In this document: piece after piece, positions 10,118 to 19,882 of the stretch | Position numbering within the stretch: position 1 is the stretch's first letter | Layout of the letters: every line of letters starts with the position of its first letter | Source: Haplomitrium mnioides | Lineage: Eukaryota; Marchantiophyta; Haplomitriopsida; Calobryales | Assembly: GCA_049999725.1 (NCBI GenBank) | Contig: JBNGIS010020427.1 | Span: 1-21,687, forward strand | Direction: 5' to 3' | DNA length: 21,687 nucleotides | Made by a program: the position numbers and the translations under genes | The notes under the pieces: model-generated | Databases searched by the model: none | The model's input: the letters and a program-made list of their open reading frames with translations, nothing else | What the model was told of the DNA's origin: nothing

Positions 10118-11225
10118 CTTGGCTTGGCCCCCAACAATAGGTAAGTTTTATTTATTTTCTCTATTCCCAACATTTCCTCTATCGTGCCGTAGACAGACCT
10201 AGTCTAGGGCTCCTCTTTGGCTATTAGAGAAATTTTCTTGTGGGCACACTGTCCTCCGAGTCTCAGATAGCCAACGAAATTTCTTGTGGGCACACTGTCC
10301 TCTGAGTCTTAGCGTCTCAAGTGTAACCTCCGAGTCTTAGATAGTCTCAGCTGTAATAGGCTTGGGTTGGCCACCAAAAATAGGTTGGTTTCATTTATTT
10401 TCTCTATCCCCAATATTTCCTCTATCATCCCCTAGACGTACCTAGTCTAGGGCTTCTCTTTGGCTATAAAAGAAATTTCCTTGTGGGCACATTGTCCTCC
10501 GAGTCTTAGATATCCAAAGAATTTTCCTTGTGGGCACACTGTCCTCCGAGTCTTACATAGTCTCAGGTGTAACCTCCGAGTCTTAGATAGTCTCACTAAC
10601 CTCCGAGTCTTGGATAGTCTCATATGCAACCTCTGAGTCTTAGATAGTCTCATTTGTAGGCTTCGAGTCGTAGATAGTCTCAGGTGTAATGGGCTTGGCT
10701 TGGCCCCCAACAATAGGTTAGTTTTATTTATTTTCTCTATCCCCATTATTTCCTTTATCGTCCCCTAGACGGACCTAGTCTCGGGCTCCTCTTTGGCTAT
10801 AAAAGAAATTTCCTTGCGAGCACACTGTCCTTCGAGTCCTACATAGCCAAAGAAATTTCCTTGTGGGCACACTGTCCTCCGAGTCTTAGATAGTCTCAAG
10901 TGTAACCTCCGAGTCTAAGATAGTCTCAGGTGTAATGGGCTTGGCCTGGTCCCCATCAATAGGTTCGTTTTATTTATTTTCTCTATCCCCAACATTTCAT
11001 TTATCGTCCCCTAGCCGAACCTAGTCTAGGGCTCCTCTTTGGCTAGAAAAGAAATTTCCTTGTGGGCACACTGTCCTCCGAGTCTTAGATAGTCTTAGGT
11101 GTAACCTCCGAGTCTTAGATAGTCTCACGTGTAACCTCCGAGTCTTAGATAGTCTCAGTAGCCTCTGAGACTTAGATAGTCTCATGTGTAACCTCCGAGT
11201 CTTAGATAGTGTGAGGTGTAATGGG
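10118..11225 (+). repeat. Units 36-39
   Basis: Units start at 10118, 10361, 10694 and 10940 (243, 333, 246 and 286 bp). Unit 36 is 47-30-30 with small deletions (TTAGCGTCTC near 10310). Unit 37 has an extra 30-mer after the 27-mer. Unit 38 is 47-30-30 with no 27-mer. Unit 39 is 30-30-27-30-30 without a composite module. All four lengths fit the module arithmetic once these indels are counted. Confidence 0.9.
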
Positions 11226-11266
11226 CTTGGCTTGGCCCCCAACAATAGGTTAGTTTTATTTATTTT

Positions 11267-11273
11267 CTCTATC
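11267..11273 (+). repeat. Junction of an 18-bp core deletion (unit 40)
   Basis: The core reads TTTTCTCTATCGTCCCC where other units have CTCTATC, then CCCAACATTTC, then a second CTCTATC before GTCCCC. One copy of CTCTATC and the bases between are missing, 18 bp in all. This turns an expected 256-bp unit into 238 bp and fits replication slippage. Confidence 0.85.
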
Positions 11274-11521
11274 GTCCCCTAGTTGGACATAGTCTAGGGC
11301 TCCTCTTCGGCTATAAAAGAAATTTCCTAGTGGGCACACTGTCCTCCGAGTCTAAGATAGTCTCAGGTGGAACTTCTGAGTCTTAGATAGTCTCAGTAAC
11401 CTCCGAGTCTTAGATGGTCTCATGTGTAACCTCTGAGTCTTATATAATCTCACGTGTAATATGCTTGGCTTGGCCCCCAACAATAGGTTAGTTTTATTTA
11501 TTTTCTCTATCCCCAACGTTT

Positions 11522-11621
11522 NNNNNNNNNNNNNNNNNNNNNNNNNNNNNNNNNNNNNNNNNNNNNNNNNNNNNNNNNNNNNNNNNNNNNNNNNNNNNNN
11601 NNNNNNNNNNNNNNNNNNNNN
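11522..11621. other. Assembly gap of 100 N
   Basis: A run of exactly 100 N inside unit 41. The left flank is core (CCCCAACGTTT) and the right flank starts in TTGTGGGCACACTGT. The gap abuts a run of identical composite modules, which may be what broke the assembly. Confidence 0.98.
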
Positions 11622-11636
11622 TTGTGGGCACACTGT

Positions 11637-11777
11637 CCTCCGAGTCTTAGATAGCCAAAGAAATTTCGTTGTGGGCACACTGTCCTCCGAGTCTTAGATA
11701 GCCAAAGAAATTTCGTTGTGGGCACACTGTCCTCCGAGTCTTAGATAGCCAAAGAAATTTCGTTGTGGGCACACTGT
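11637..11777 (+). repeat. Three identical 47-bp composite modules
   Basis: Positions 11637-11683, 11684-11730 and 11731-11777 are identical over all 47 bases. They share the private variant TTTCGTTGTGGG, where most units have TTTCCTTGTGGG. Elsewhere a unit carries at most two such modules, and those pairs differ from each other. The perfect identity points to a very recent local expansion or to an assembly error beside the 100-N gap. Confidence 0.9.
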
Positions 11778-12171
11778 CCTCCGAGTCTTAGATAGTCTCA
11801 AGTGTAACCTCTGAGTCTTAGATAGTCTCAGTAACCTCCGAGTCTTCGATAGTCTCATGTGTAACCTTCGAGTCTTAGATAGTCTCAAGTGTAATGGGCT
11901 TGGCTTGGCCTCCAGCAATAGGTTAGTTTGATTTATTTTCTGTCTCCCCAACATTTCCTCTATCGTCCTCTAGACAGACCTAGTCTAGGGCTCCTCTTTG
12001 GCTTTAAAAGAAATTTCCTTGTGGGCACAGTGTCCTTAGAGTCTTAGATAGCCAAAGAAATTTCCTTGTGGGCACACTGTCCTCCGAGTCTTAGATAGTC
12101 TCAATAACCTCTGAGTCTTAGATAGTCTCATGTGTAACGTCCGAGTCTTGGATAATCTCAGGTGTAATGGG

Positions 12172-12972
12172 CTTGGCTTGGCCCCCAACAATAGGTTAGT
12201 TTTATTTGTTTTCTCTATCTGCAACATTTCCTTTATCGTTCCCTAGACGGACCTAGTCTAGGACTTTTCTTTGGCTATAAAAGAAATTTCCTTGTGGGCA
12301 CACAGTCCTCCGAGTCTTAGATAGTCTCAGGTGTAAACCTCGAGTCTAAGATAGTCTTAATAACCGCCGAGTCTTAGATAGTCTCATGTGGAACCTCCGA
12401 GTCTTAGAAAGTCTCATGTGTAACCTCTGAGTGTTAGATAGTCTTAGATGTAATGGGCTTGGCTTGGCCTCCAACAATAGGTTAGTTTTATTTATTTTCT
12501 CTATCCCCAACATTTCGTCTATGGTCCCCTAGACAGACCTAGTCTAGGGCTCCTCTTTGGCTATAAAAGAAATTCCCTTGTGGGCACACTGTCCTCCGAG
12601 TCTTAGATAGTCTCAGGTGTAACCTCCGAGTCTTAGATAGTCTCAGTAACCTCTGAGTCTTAGATTGTCTCATGTGTGACTTCCGAGTCTTAGATAGTCT
12701 CACGTGTATTGGGCTTGGCTTGGCCCCCAACAATAGGTTTGTTTTATTTTTCTTCTCTATCCCCAACATTTCCTCAATGCTCCCCTAGACGGACCTAGTC
12801 TAAGGCTCCTCTTTGGCTATAAAAGAAATTTCCTTGTGGGCACATTGTCCTCCGAGTCTTAGATAGTCTCAGGTGTAACTTCCGAGTCTTAGATAGTCTC
12901 ATGTGTATCCTCCGAGTCTTAGATAGTCTCATTTGTAACCTTCGAGTCTTAAATAGTCTCAAGTGTAATGGG
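12172..12972 (+). repeat. Units 43-45, partly collinear with units 22-24
   Basis: Units start at 12172, 12458 and 12714 (286, 256 and 259 bp). Unit 43 shares CGCAACAT(T/C)TCC-like bases and GGTGTAAACCTC with unit 22. Unit 44 shares AAATTCCCTTGTGGG and GATTGTCTCATGTG with unit 23. Unit 45 shares ATTTCCTCAAT with unit 24. Unit 45 is four 30-mers with no 27-mer, giving 259 rather than 256 bp. Confidence 0.87.
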
Positions 12973-14063
12973 CTTGGCTTGGCCTCCAACAATAGGTTAG
13001 TTTGATTTATTTTCTCTCTCCCCAACATTTCCTCTATAGTCCACTAGACGGACCTTGTCTAGGGCTCCTCTTTGGCTATAAAAGAAATTTCCTTGTGGGC
13101 ACACTGTCCTCCGAGTCATAGATAGCCAAAGAAATTTCCTTGTGGGCACACAGTCCTCTGAGTCTTAGATAGTCTCAGGTGTAACCTCCGAGTCTTAGAT
13201 AGTCTCAGTAACCTCCGAGTCTTACATAGTCTCATGTGTAACCTCCGAGTTTTAGATAGTCTCAAGTGAAATGGGCTTTGGAGGCCCCCAACAATAGGTT
13301 AGTTTTATATATATTTTCTCTATCCCCAACATTTCCTCTATCGTCCCCTAGACGGACCTTGTCTAGGGCTCCTCTTTGGCTGTAAAAGAAATTTCCTTGT
13401 GGGCACACTGTCCTCTGAGTCATAGATAGCCAAAGAAATTTCCTTGTGGGCACACAGTTCTCAGAGTCTTAGATAGTCTCAGGTGTAACCTCCAAATCTT
13501 AGATAGTCTCAGTAACCTCCGAGTCTTACATAGTCTTATGTGTAACCTCCGAGTTTTAGATAGTCTCCAGTGTAATGGGCTTCGCAGGCCCCCAACAATA
13601 GGTTAGTTTTATTTATTTTCTCTGTCCGCAACATTTCCTATATCGTTCCCTAGATGGACCTAGTCAAGGGCTCCTCTTTGGCTATAAAAGAAATTTCCTT
13701 GTGGGCACACTGTGCTTTGAGTCTTAGATAGTCTCAGGTGTAACCTCCGAGTCTTACATAGTCTTAGTAACCTCCGAGTCTTAGATAGTCTCATGTGTAA
13801 CCTTCGAGTCTTAGATAGTCTCAGGTGTAATGGGCTTGGCTTGGCCCCCAACAATAGGTTAGTTTTATTTATTTTCTCTATCCCCAAAATTTCCTCTATC
13901 GTCCCCTTGTCGGACCTAGTCAAGGGCTCCTCTTTGGCTATAAAAGAAATTTCCTTGTGGGCACACTATCCTCCGAGTCTTAGATAGTCTCAGGTGTAAC
14001 CTCCGAGTCTTAGATAGTCTCATGTGTAACCTCCAAGTCGTAGATAGTCTGAGGTGTAATGGG
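12973..14063 (+). repeat. Units 46-49
   Basis: Units start at 12973, 13276, 13580 and 13835 (303, 304, 255 and 229 bp). Unit 46 has GTTTGATTTATTT and GACCTTGTC. Unit 47 has the anchor GGGCTTTGGAGGCCCCC and a TATATATAT stretch. Unit 48 has GGGCTTCGCAGGCCCCC, as does unit 14. Units 46 and 47 share much of their composite and module sequence (GAGTCATAGATAGCC), which suggests a local duplication of about 303 bp. Unit 49 has no 27-mer. Confidence 0.87.
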
Positions 14064-14670
14064 CATGCCTTGGCCCCCATCAATAGGTTAGTTTCATTTA
14101 TTTTCTTTATCCCCAACATTTCCTCTATCGTCCCCTAGACAGACCTACTCTAGGGCTCCTCTTTGGCTATAAAAGAAATTTCCTTGTAGGCACACCATCC
14201 TCCGAGTCTTAGATAGCCAAAGAAATTTCCTTGTGGGCACACTGTCCTCCGAGTCTTGGATAGCTGAAGAAATTTCCTTGTGGGCACAATTTCCTCCGAG
14301 TCTTAGATAGTCTCAGATGCAACCTCCGAGTCTTAGATAGTCTCAGTAACCTCCGAGTCTTAGATAGTCTAATGTGTAACCTCCGAGTCTTAGATAGTCT
14401 CAGGTGTAATGGGCTTGGCTTGGCCCCCAACGATAGGTTAGTTTTATTTATTTTCTCGATCCCCAATATTTCCTCTATCGTCCCCTAGACGGACCTAGTC
14501 TAGGGCTGCTCTTTGGCTATAAAAGAAATTTCCTTGTAGGCACACTGTGCTTCGAGTCTTAGATAGTCTCAGGTGTAACCTCGGAGTCTTACATAGTCTC
14601 AGTATTCTTTTGAGTCTTAGATAGTCTCATGTGTAATCTCCGATTCCTTGATAGTCTCAGGTGTAATGGG
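14064..14670 (+). repeat. Units 50-51, right copy of the 7.35-kb pair
   Basis: Units start at 14064 (350 bp) and 14414 (257 bp). Unit 50 has two composite modules, the second with GCTGAAGAAATTTCC, and CCTACTCTAGGG; unit 25 is its counterpart. Unit 51 has GGGCTGCTCTTTGG and CTCCGATTCCTTGATAG, comparable with CTCCAATTCTTGGATAG in unit 26. Confidence 0.87.
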
Positions 14671-15180
14671 CTTGGCCTGGCCCCAAACAATAGGTTAGTT
14701 TTATTTATTTTCTCTATCCCAAACATTTCCTCTATCGTCCCCTAGACGGACCTAATCTAGGGATCCTCTTTGTCTATAAAAGAAATTTCCTTGTGGGCAC
14801 ACAATCCTCCAAGTCTTAGATAGTCTGAGGTGTAACGTTCGAGTCTTAGATAGTCTCAGTAATCCCGAGTCTTAGATAGTCTCATGTGTAACCGTCAAGT
14901 CTTAGATAGTCTCAGGTGTAATGGGCTTGGCTTTGCCCCCAACAATAGGTTAGTTTCATTTATTTTTTCTATCCCCAACATTTCCTCTATCGTCCCCTAG
15001 ACAGACCTAATCTAGGGCTCCTCTTTGGCTATAGAAGAAATTTCCTTGTGGGCACACTGTCCTTTGAGTCTTAGATAGTCTGAGGTGTAACCTCCGAGTC
15101 TAAGATAGTCTCAATAATCCCGAGTCTTAGATAGTCTAACGTGTAACCTCCGAGTCTTAGAAACTCTCAGGTGTAATGGG
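14671..15180 (+). repeat. Units 52-53, near-duplicate basic units
   Basis: Units start at 14671 and 14926, both 255 bp. Both carry CTAATCTAGGG, the variant GTCTGAGGTGTAAC in the first module and a shortened junction reading AATCCCGAGTC or a close form, one base shorter than usual. This accounts for 255 instead of 256 bp and suggests the two units arose from each other by local duplication. Confidence 0.87.
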
Positions 15181-16068
15181 CTTGGCTTGGCCCCCAACAA
15201 TAAGTTAGTTTTATTTATTTTTTATATCCCCAATATTTCCTCTATCGTCCCCTAGACGGACCTAGTCTAGCGCTCCTCTTTGGCTATAAAAGAAATTTCC
15301 TTATGGGCACACTGTCCTCTTAGTTATAGATAGCCAAAGAAATTTCATTGTGGGCACACTGTCCTCCGAGTCTTAGATAGTCTCAAGTGAAACCTCCGAG
15401 TCTTAGATAGTCTCACGTGTAACCTCTGAGTCTTAGATAGTCTTAGTAGCCTCCAAGTCTTAGAGAGTCTCATGTGTAACCTCCGAGTCTTAGATAGTCT
15501 TAGGTGTAACGGGCTTGGCTTGGCTCTCAACAATAGGTTAGTTTTATTTATTTTCTCTATCCCCAACTTTTCCTCTATCGCCCCCAAGACGGACCTAGTC
15601 TAGGGATCCCCTTTGGCTATAAAAGAAATTTCCTTGTGGGCACACTCTCCTCTGAGTCTTAAATAGCCAAAGAAATTTCCTTGTGGGCACAGAGTCCTCC
15701 GAGTCTAAGATAGTCTTTGGTGTAACTATCGAGTCTTAGATAGTCTCAGTAATCCTGAGTCTTAGATAGTGTCCTCTACAACCTCCGAGTCTTAGATAGT
15801 CTCACGTGTAATTGGCTTGGCTTGGCCCCCAACAATAGGTTAGTTTTATTTATTTTCTCTACCCCAATATTCCTCTATTGCCCCTAGACCGACCTAGTCT
15901 AGGGCTCCTCTTTGGCTATAAAAGAAATTTTCTTATGGGCACACTGTCCTCCGAGTCTTAGATAGTCGCAGATGTAACCTTCGAGTCTTAGATAGTCTCA
16001 GTAACCTCCGAGTCTTAGAGAGTCTCATATGTAACCTCCGAGTCTTAGATAGTCTCAGATGTAATGGG
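15181..16068 (+). repeat. Units 54-56, copy 1 of the 333-302 pair
   Basis: Units start at 15181, 15514 and 15816 (333, 302 and 253 bp). Unit 54 has AAATTTCATTGTGGGC and a CACGTGTAA second module. Unit 55 has CAACTTTTCC, GGGATCCCCTTTGG and CACTCTCCTC. Unit 56 has CTCTACCCCAATATTCC and ATTGCCCCTAG. Counterparts lie at +1,577 (units 59-61) and, for units 54-55, at +5,781 (units 75-76). Confidence 0.9.
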
Positions 16069-16424
16069 CTTGGCTTGGCCCCCAACAATAGGTTAGTTTT
16101 ATTTATTTTCTCTATCCCCAATATTTCCTCTATCATCCCCTAGACATACCTAGTCTAGGGCTCCTCTTTGGCCATCAAAGAAATTTCCTTGTGGGCACAT
16201 TGTCCTCCGAGTCTTAGATAGCCAAAGAAATTTCTTTGTGGGCACACTGTCCTCTGAGTCCTAGATAGTGTCAGGTGTAACCTCCGAGTCTTAGATTGTC
16301 TCAGTAACCTCCGAATCTTAGATAGTCTNNNNNNNNNNNNNNNNNNNNNNNNNNNNNNNNNNNNNNNNNNNNNNNNNNNNNNNNNNNNNNNNNNNNNNNN
16401 NNNNNNNNNNNNNNNNNNNNNNNN
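16069..16424 (+). repeat. Unit 57, interrupted by a 100-N gap
   Basis: A core with CATACCTAGTC, a composite module and a 30-27 start are present before the break at 16329. The sequence resumes at 16429 partway through the next anchor, which I place at about 16425. At least one 30-mer and probably more is hidden. Confidence 0.85.
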
Positions 16425-16428
16425 NNNN
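16329..16428. other. Assembly gap of 100 N
   Basis: A run of exactly 100 N between the third module of unit 57 and the anchor of unit 58. If the nominal size happened to be right, the interval would hold about three 30-mers. The size is almost certainly a placeholder. Confidence 0.98.
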
Positions 16429-17619
16429 ACTTGGCCCCCAACAATAGGTTAGTTTAATTTATTTTCTCTATCCCCATCATTTCCTCTATCGCCCATTAGA
16501 CGGACCTAGTCTAGGGCTCCTCTTTGGCTATAAAAGAAATTTCTTTGTGGGTATACTGTCCTTTGAGTCTTAGATAGCCAAAGAAATTTCATTGTAGGCA
16601 CACTGTCCACCGAGTCTTAGATGGTCTCAAGTGAAACCTCCGAGTCTTAGATAGTCTCACGTGTAACCTCCGAGTCTTAGATAGTCTTAGTTACCTCCAA
16701 GTCTTAGAGAGTCTCATGTGTAACCTCCGAGTCTTAGATAGTCTTAGGTGTAATGGACTTGGCTTGGCTCTCAACAATAGGTTAGTTTTATTTGTTTTCT
16801 CGATCCCCAACATTTCCTCTATCGCCCATTAGACGGACCTAATCTAGGGCTCCTCTTTGGCTATAAAAGAAATTTCTTTGTGGGCATACTGTCCTCCTAG
16901 TCTTAGATAGCCAAAGAAATTTCATTGTGGGCACACTGTCCTCCGAGTCTTAGATAGTCTCAGGTGTAACCTCCGAAACTTAGATAGTCTCACGTGTAAC
17001 CTCCGAGTCTTAGATAGTCTTAGTAACCTCCGAGTCTTAGATAGTCTCATGTGTAACCTCCGAGTCTTAGATAGTCCGAGGTGTAATTGGCTTGGCTTGG
17101 ACCTCAACAATAGGTTAGTTTTATTTATTTTTTCTATCCCCAACTTTCCCTATATCGCCCCCTATACGGACCTAGTCTAGGGATCCCCTTTAGCTATAAA
17201 AGAAATTTTGTTGTGGGCACACTCTCCTCCGAGTCTTAGATAGCCAAAGAAATTTCCTTGTGGGCACACAGTCTTCCGAGTCTAAGATAGTCTGAGGTGT
17301 AACTATCGAGTCTTGGATAGTCTCAGTAAGCTCCGAGTCTTAGATAGTCTCATGTGTAACCTCCGAGTCTTAGATAGTCTCAGGTGTAATGGGCTTAGCT
17401 TGGCCCCCAACAATAGGTTAGTTTTATTTATTTTCTCTACCCTAATATTTCGCTATTGCCCCTTGACGGACCTAGTCTAGGGCTCCTCTTTGGCTTTAAA
17501 ATAAATTTCCTTGTGGGCACACTGTCCTCCGAGTCCTAGATAGTCTCAGATGTAACCTCCGAGTCTTAGATAGTCTCATGTGTAACCTCCGAGTCTTAGA
17601 TAGTCTCACGTGCAATGGG
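16425..17619 (+). repeat. Units 58-61, copy 2 of the 333-303 pair
   Basis: Units start at about 16425, then 16758, 17091 and 17394 (333, 333, 303 and 226 bp). Units 58 and 59 are adjacent relatives of unit 54: both have ATTTCATTGT, GCCCATTAGACGG and a CACGTGTAA second module. Unit 60 parallels unit 55 (CAACTTTCCC, GGGATCCCC). Unit 61 parallels unit 56 (CTCTACCCTAATATTTC) but has one 30-mer fewer. Confidence 0.9.
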
Positions 17620-18943
17620 CTTGGCTTGGCCCCCAACAATAGGTTAGTTTTATTTATTTTCTCTATCCCCAACATTTTCTCTATTGTCCCCTAGACGGAC
17701 CTAATCTAGGGCTCCTCTTTGTCTATAAAAGAAATTTGTTTGTGGGCATACTGTCCTCCGAGTCTTAGATAGCCAAAGAAATTTCCTTGTGGGCACACTG
17801 TCCTCTGAATCTTAGATAGTCTGAGGTGTAACCTCCAAGTCTTAGATAGTCTCAGTAATCCCAAGTCTCAGATAGTCTCATGTGCAACCTCCGAGTCTCA
17901 GGTAGTCTCACGTGTAATGGGCTTGGCTTGGCCCCCAACAATAGGTTAGTTTTATTTATTTTCTCCATCCCCAACATTTCCTCTATCGCCCATTAGACGG
18001 ACCTAGTCTAGGGCTCCTCTTTGGCTATAAAAGAAATTTCTTTGTGGGTATACTGTCCTCTGAGTCTTAGATAGCCAAAGAAATTTCCTTGTGGGCACAC
18101 TATCCTCCGAGTCTTAGATAGTCAAAGGTGTAACCTCCGAGTCTTAGATAGTCTCAGTAACCTCCGAGTCTTAGATAGTTTCATGTGTAACCTCCGAGTC
18201 TTAGATAGTCTCAAGTGTAATGGGCTTGGCTTGGCCGCCAATACTAGGTTAGTTTTAATTATTTTCTCTATACCCAACATTCAATCTATCGTCCCCTAGA
18301 CGGACCTAGTCTAGAGCTCCTCTTTGGCTATAAAAGAAATTTCGTTGTGGGCACACTGTCCTCCGAGTCTTAGATGTAATGGGCTTGGCTTGGCCCCCAA
18401 CAATAGGTTAGTCTTATTTATTTTCTCTATCCCCAATATTTTCTCTATCGCCCATTAGACGGACCTAATCTAGGGCTCCTCTTTGGCTATAAAAGAAATT
18501 TCTTTGTGGGCATACTGTCCTCCGAATCTTAGATAGCCAAAGAAATTTTCTTGTGGGCACATTGTCCTCCGAGTCTTAGATAGTCTCAGGTGTAACATCC
18601 GAGTCTCAGATAGTCTCAGTAACCTCCGAGTCTTAGATAGTTTCATGTGTAATCTCCGAGTCTTAGATAGTCTCAAGTGTAATGGGCTTGGCTTGGTCCC
18701 CAACAATAGGTTAGTTTTAATTATTTTTCGCTATACCCAACATTTCCTCCATCGTCCCCTAGACGGACCTAATCTAGGGCTCTTTCTTGGATACAAAAGA
18801 AATTTCGTTGTGGGCACACTGTCCTCCGAGTCTTAGATAGTCTGAGGTGTAACCTCCGAGTCTTAGATAGGCTCAATAACCTCCGAGTCTTAGATAGTCT
18901 CATGTGTAACCTCCGAGTCTTAGACAGTCTCACGTGCAACGGG
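17620..18943 (+). repeat. Units 62-66, left copy of the 1,324-bp HOR
   Basis: Units start at 17620, 17922, 18225, 18384 and 18687 (302, 303, 159, 303 and 257 bp). Unit 62 has TGTCTATAAAAG with GAAATTTGTTTGT and a CCCAAGTCTCAGATAG module. Unit 63 has GCCCATTAGACGG. Unit 64 is the shortest unit. Units 65-66 repeat units 63-64 at an offset of 462 bp (GCCCATTAGACGG, then TTTTAATTATTTT and TATACCCAAC). Units 67-68 repeat units 62-63 at 1,324 bp. Confidence 0.9.
18225..18383 (+). repeat. Shortest unit (159 bp), almost without modules
   Basis: Unit 64 has a complete core but only a single 20-bp module, CCTCCGAGTCTTAGATGTAA (18360-18379), before the next TGGG. The module has lost 10 bases between AGAT and GTAA, and every other module is absent. 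It is the closest thing in the window to a bare core. Its left neighbour (unit 63) and the unit 462 bp downstream (unit 66) show what the complete form looked like. Confidence 0.9.
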
Positions 18944-19860
18944 CTTGGCTTGGCCCCCAACAATAGGTTAGTTTTGTTTATTTTTTCTATCTCCAACATT
19001 TTCTCTATCGTCCCCTAGACGGACCTAATCTAGGGCTCCTCTTTGTCTATAAGAGAAATTTGTTTGTCCGAATACTGTCCTCCGAGTCTTAGATAGCCAA
19101 AGAAATTTCCTTGTGGGCACACTGTCCTCTGAATCTTAGATAGTCTGAGGTGTAACCTCCAAGTCTTAGATAGTCTCAGTAATCCCAAGTCTCAGATAGT
19201 CTCATGTCCAACCTCCGAGTCTTAGGTAGTCTCAGGTGTAATGGGCTTGGCTTGGCCCCCAACAATAGGTTAGTTTTATTTATTTTCTCTATCCCCAACA
19301 TTTCCTCTATTGCCCATTAGACGGACCTAGTCTAGGGCTCCTCTTTGGCTATAAAAGAAATTTCTTTGTGGGCATACTGTCCTCCGAGTCTTAGATAGCC
19401 AAAGAAATTTCCTTGTGGGCACACTGTCCTCCGAGTCTTAGATAGTCTAAAGTGTAACCTCCGAGTCTTATATAGTCTCAGTAACCTCCGAGTCTTAGAT
19501 AGTTTCATGTGTAACCTCCGAGTCCGAGATAGTCTCAAGTGTAATGGGCTTGGCTTGGCCCCCAACAATAGGTTAGTTTTATTTATTTTCTCTATCCTCA
19601 ACATTTCCTCTATCGTCCTCTAGACGGACCTAGTCTAGGGCTCCTCTTTCTCCATAAAAGAAATTTCCTTGTGGGCATGCTGTCCTCCGAGTCTTACATA
19701 GTTTGAGGTGTAACCTCCGAGTTTTAGATAGTCTCAGTAATCCCGAGTCCTTAATAGTCTCATGTGTAACCTCCGAGTCTTAGATAGTCTCAGGTGTAAT
19801 GGGCTTGGCTTGGCCCCCAACAATANNNNNNNNNNCTTAGATAGTCTCAGGTGTAATGGG
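18944..19860 (+). repeat. Units 67-70, right copy of the 1,324-bp HOR
   Basis: Units start at 18944, 19246, 19549 and 19804. Units 67 (302 bp) and 68 (303 bp) match units 62 and 63 at an offset of 1,324 bp, including GAAATTTGTTTGT, CTCTGAATCTTAG and AATCCCAAGTCTCAG. Unit 69 is 255 bp with AATCCCGAGTCC. Unit 70 is only an anchor fragment cut by a 10-N gap and is probably not a real unit. Confidence 0.9.
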
Positions 19861-19882
19861 CTTGGCTTGGCCCCCAACAATA
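19779..19882 (+). repeat. 47-bp exact duplicate flanking a 10-N gap
   Basis: Positions 19779-19825 and 19836-19882 are identical over 47 bases, from CTTAGATAGTCTCAGG to CCAACAATA. The pair is interrupted only by ten N. The simplest reading is that two contig ends overlap and were placed side by side instead of merged. That would make the apparent 57-bp unit an artefact and would remove one unit from the count. Confidence 0.85.
19826..19835. other. Assembly gap of 10 N
   Basis: A run of exactly ten N lying between two identical 47-bp flanks. It is likely a failed contig merge, not missing sequence. Confidence 0.98.

Larger units (their letters stand above)
11226..12171 (+). repeat. Units 40-42, fourth triad copy
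   Basis: Units start at 11226, 11464 and 11899. The triad markers appear in order: GAGTCTAAGATAG with CAGGTGGAAC; ATATGCTTGG with CCCCAACGTTT, broken by a gap; and GTTTGATTTATTTTCTGTC. Unit 42 is 273 bp, as is unit 19, and lies 6,776 bp downstream of it. Unit 40 has an 18-bp core deletion, giving 238 bp. Unit 41 carries three identical composite modules. Confidence 0.9.
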
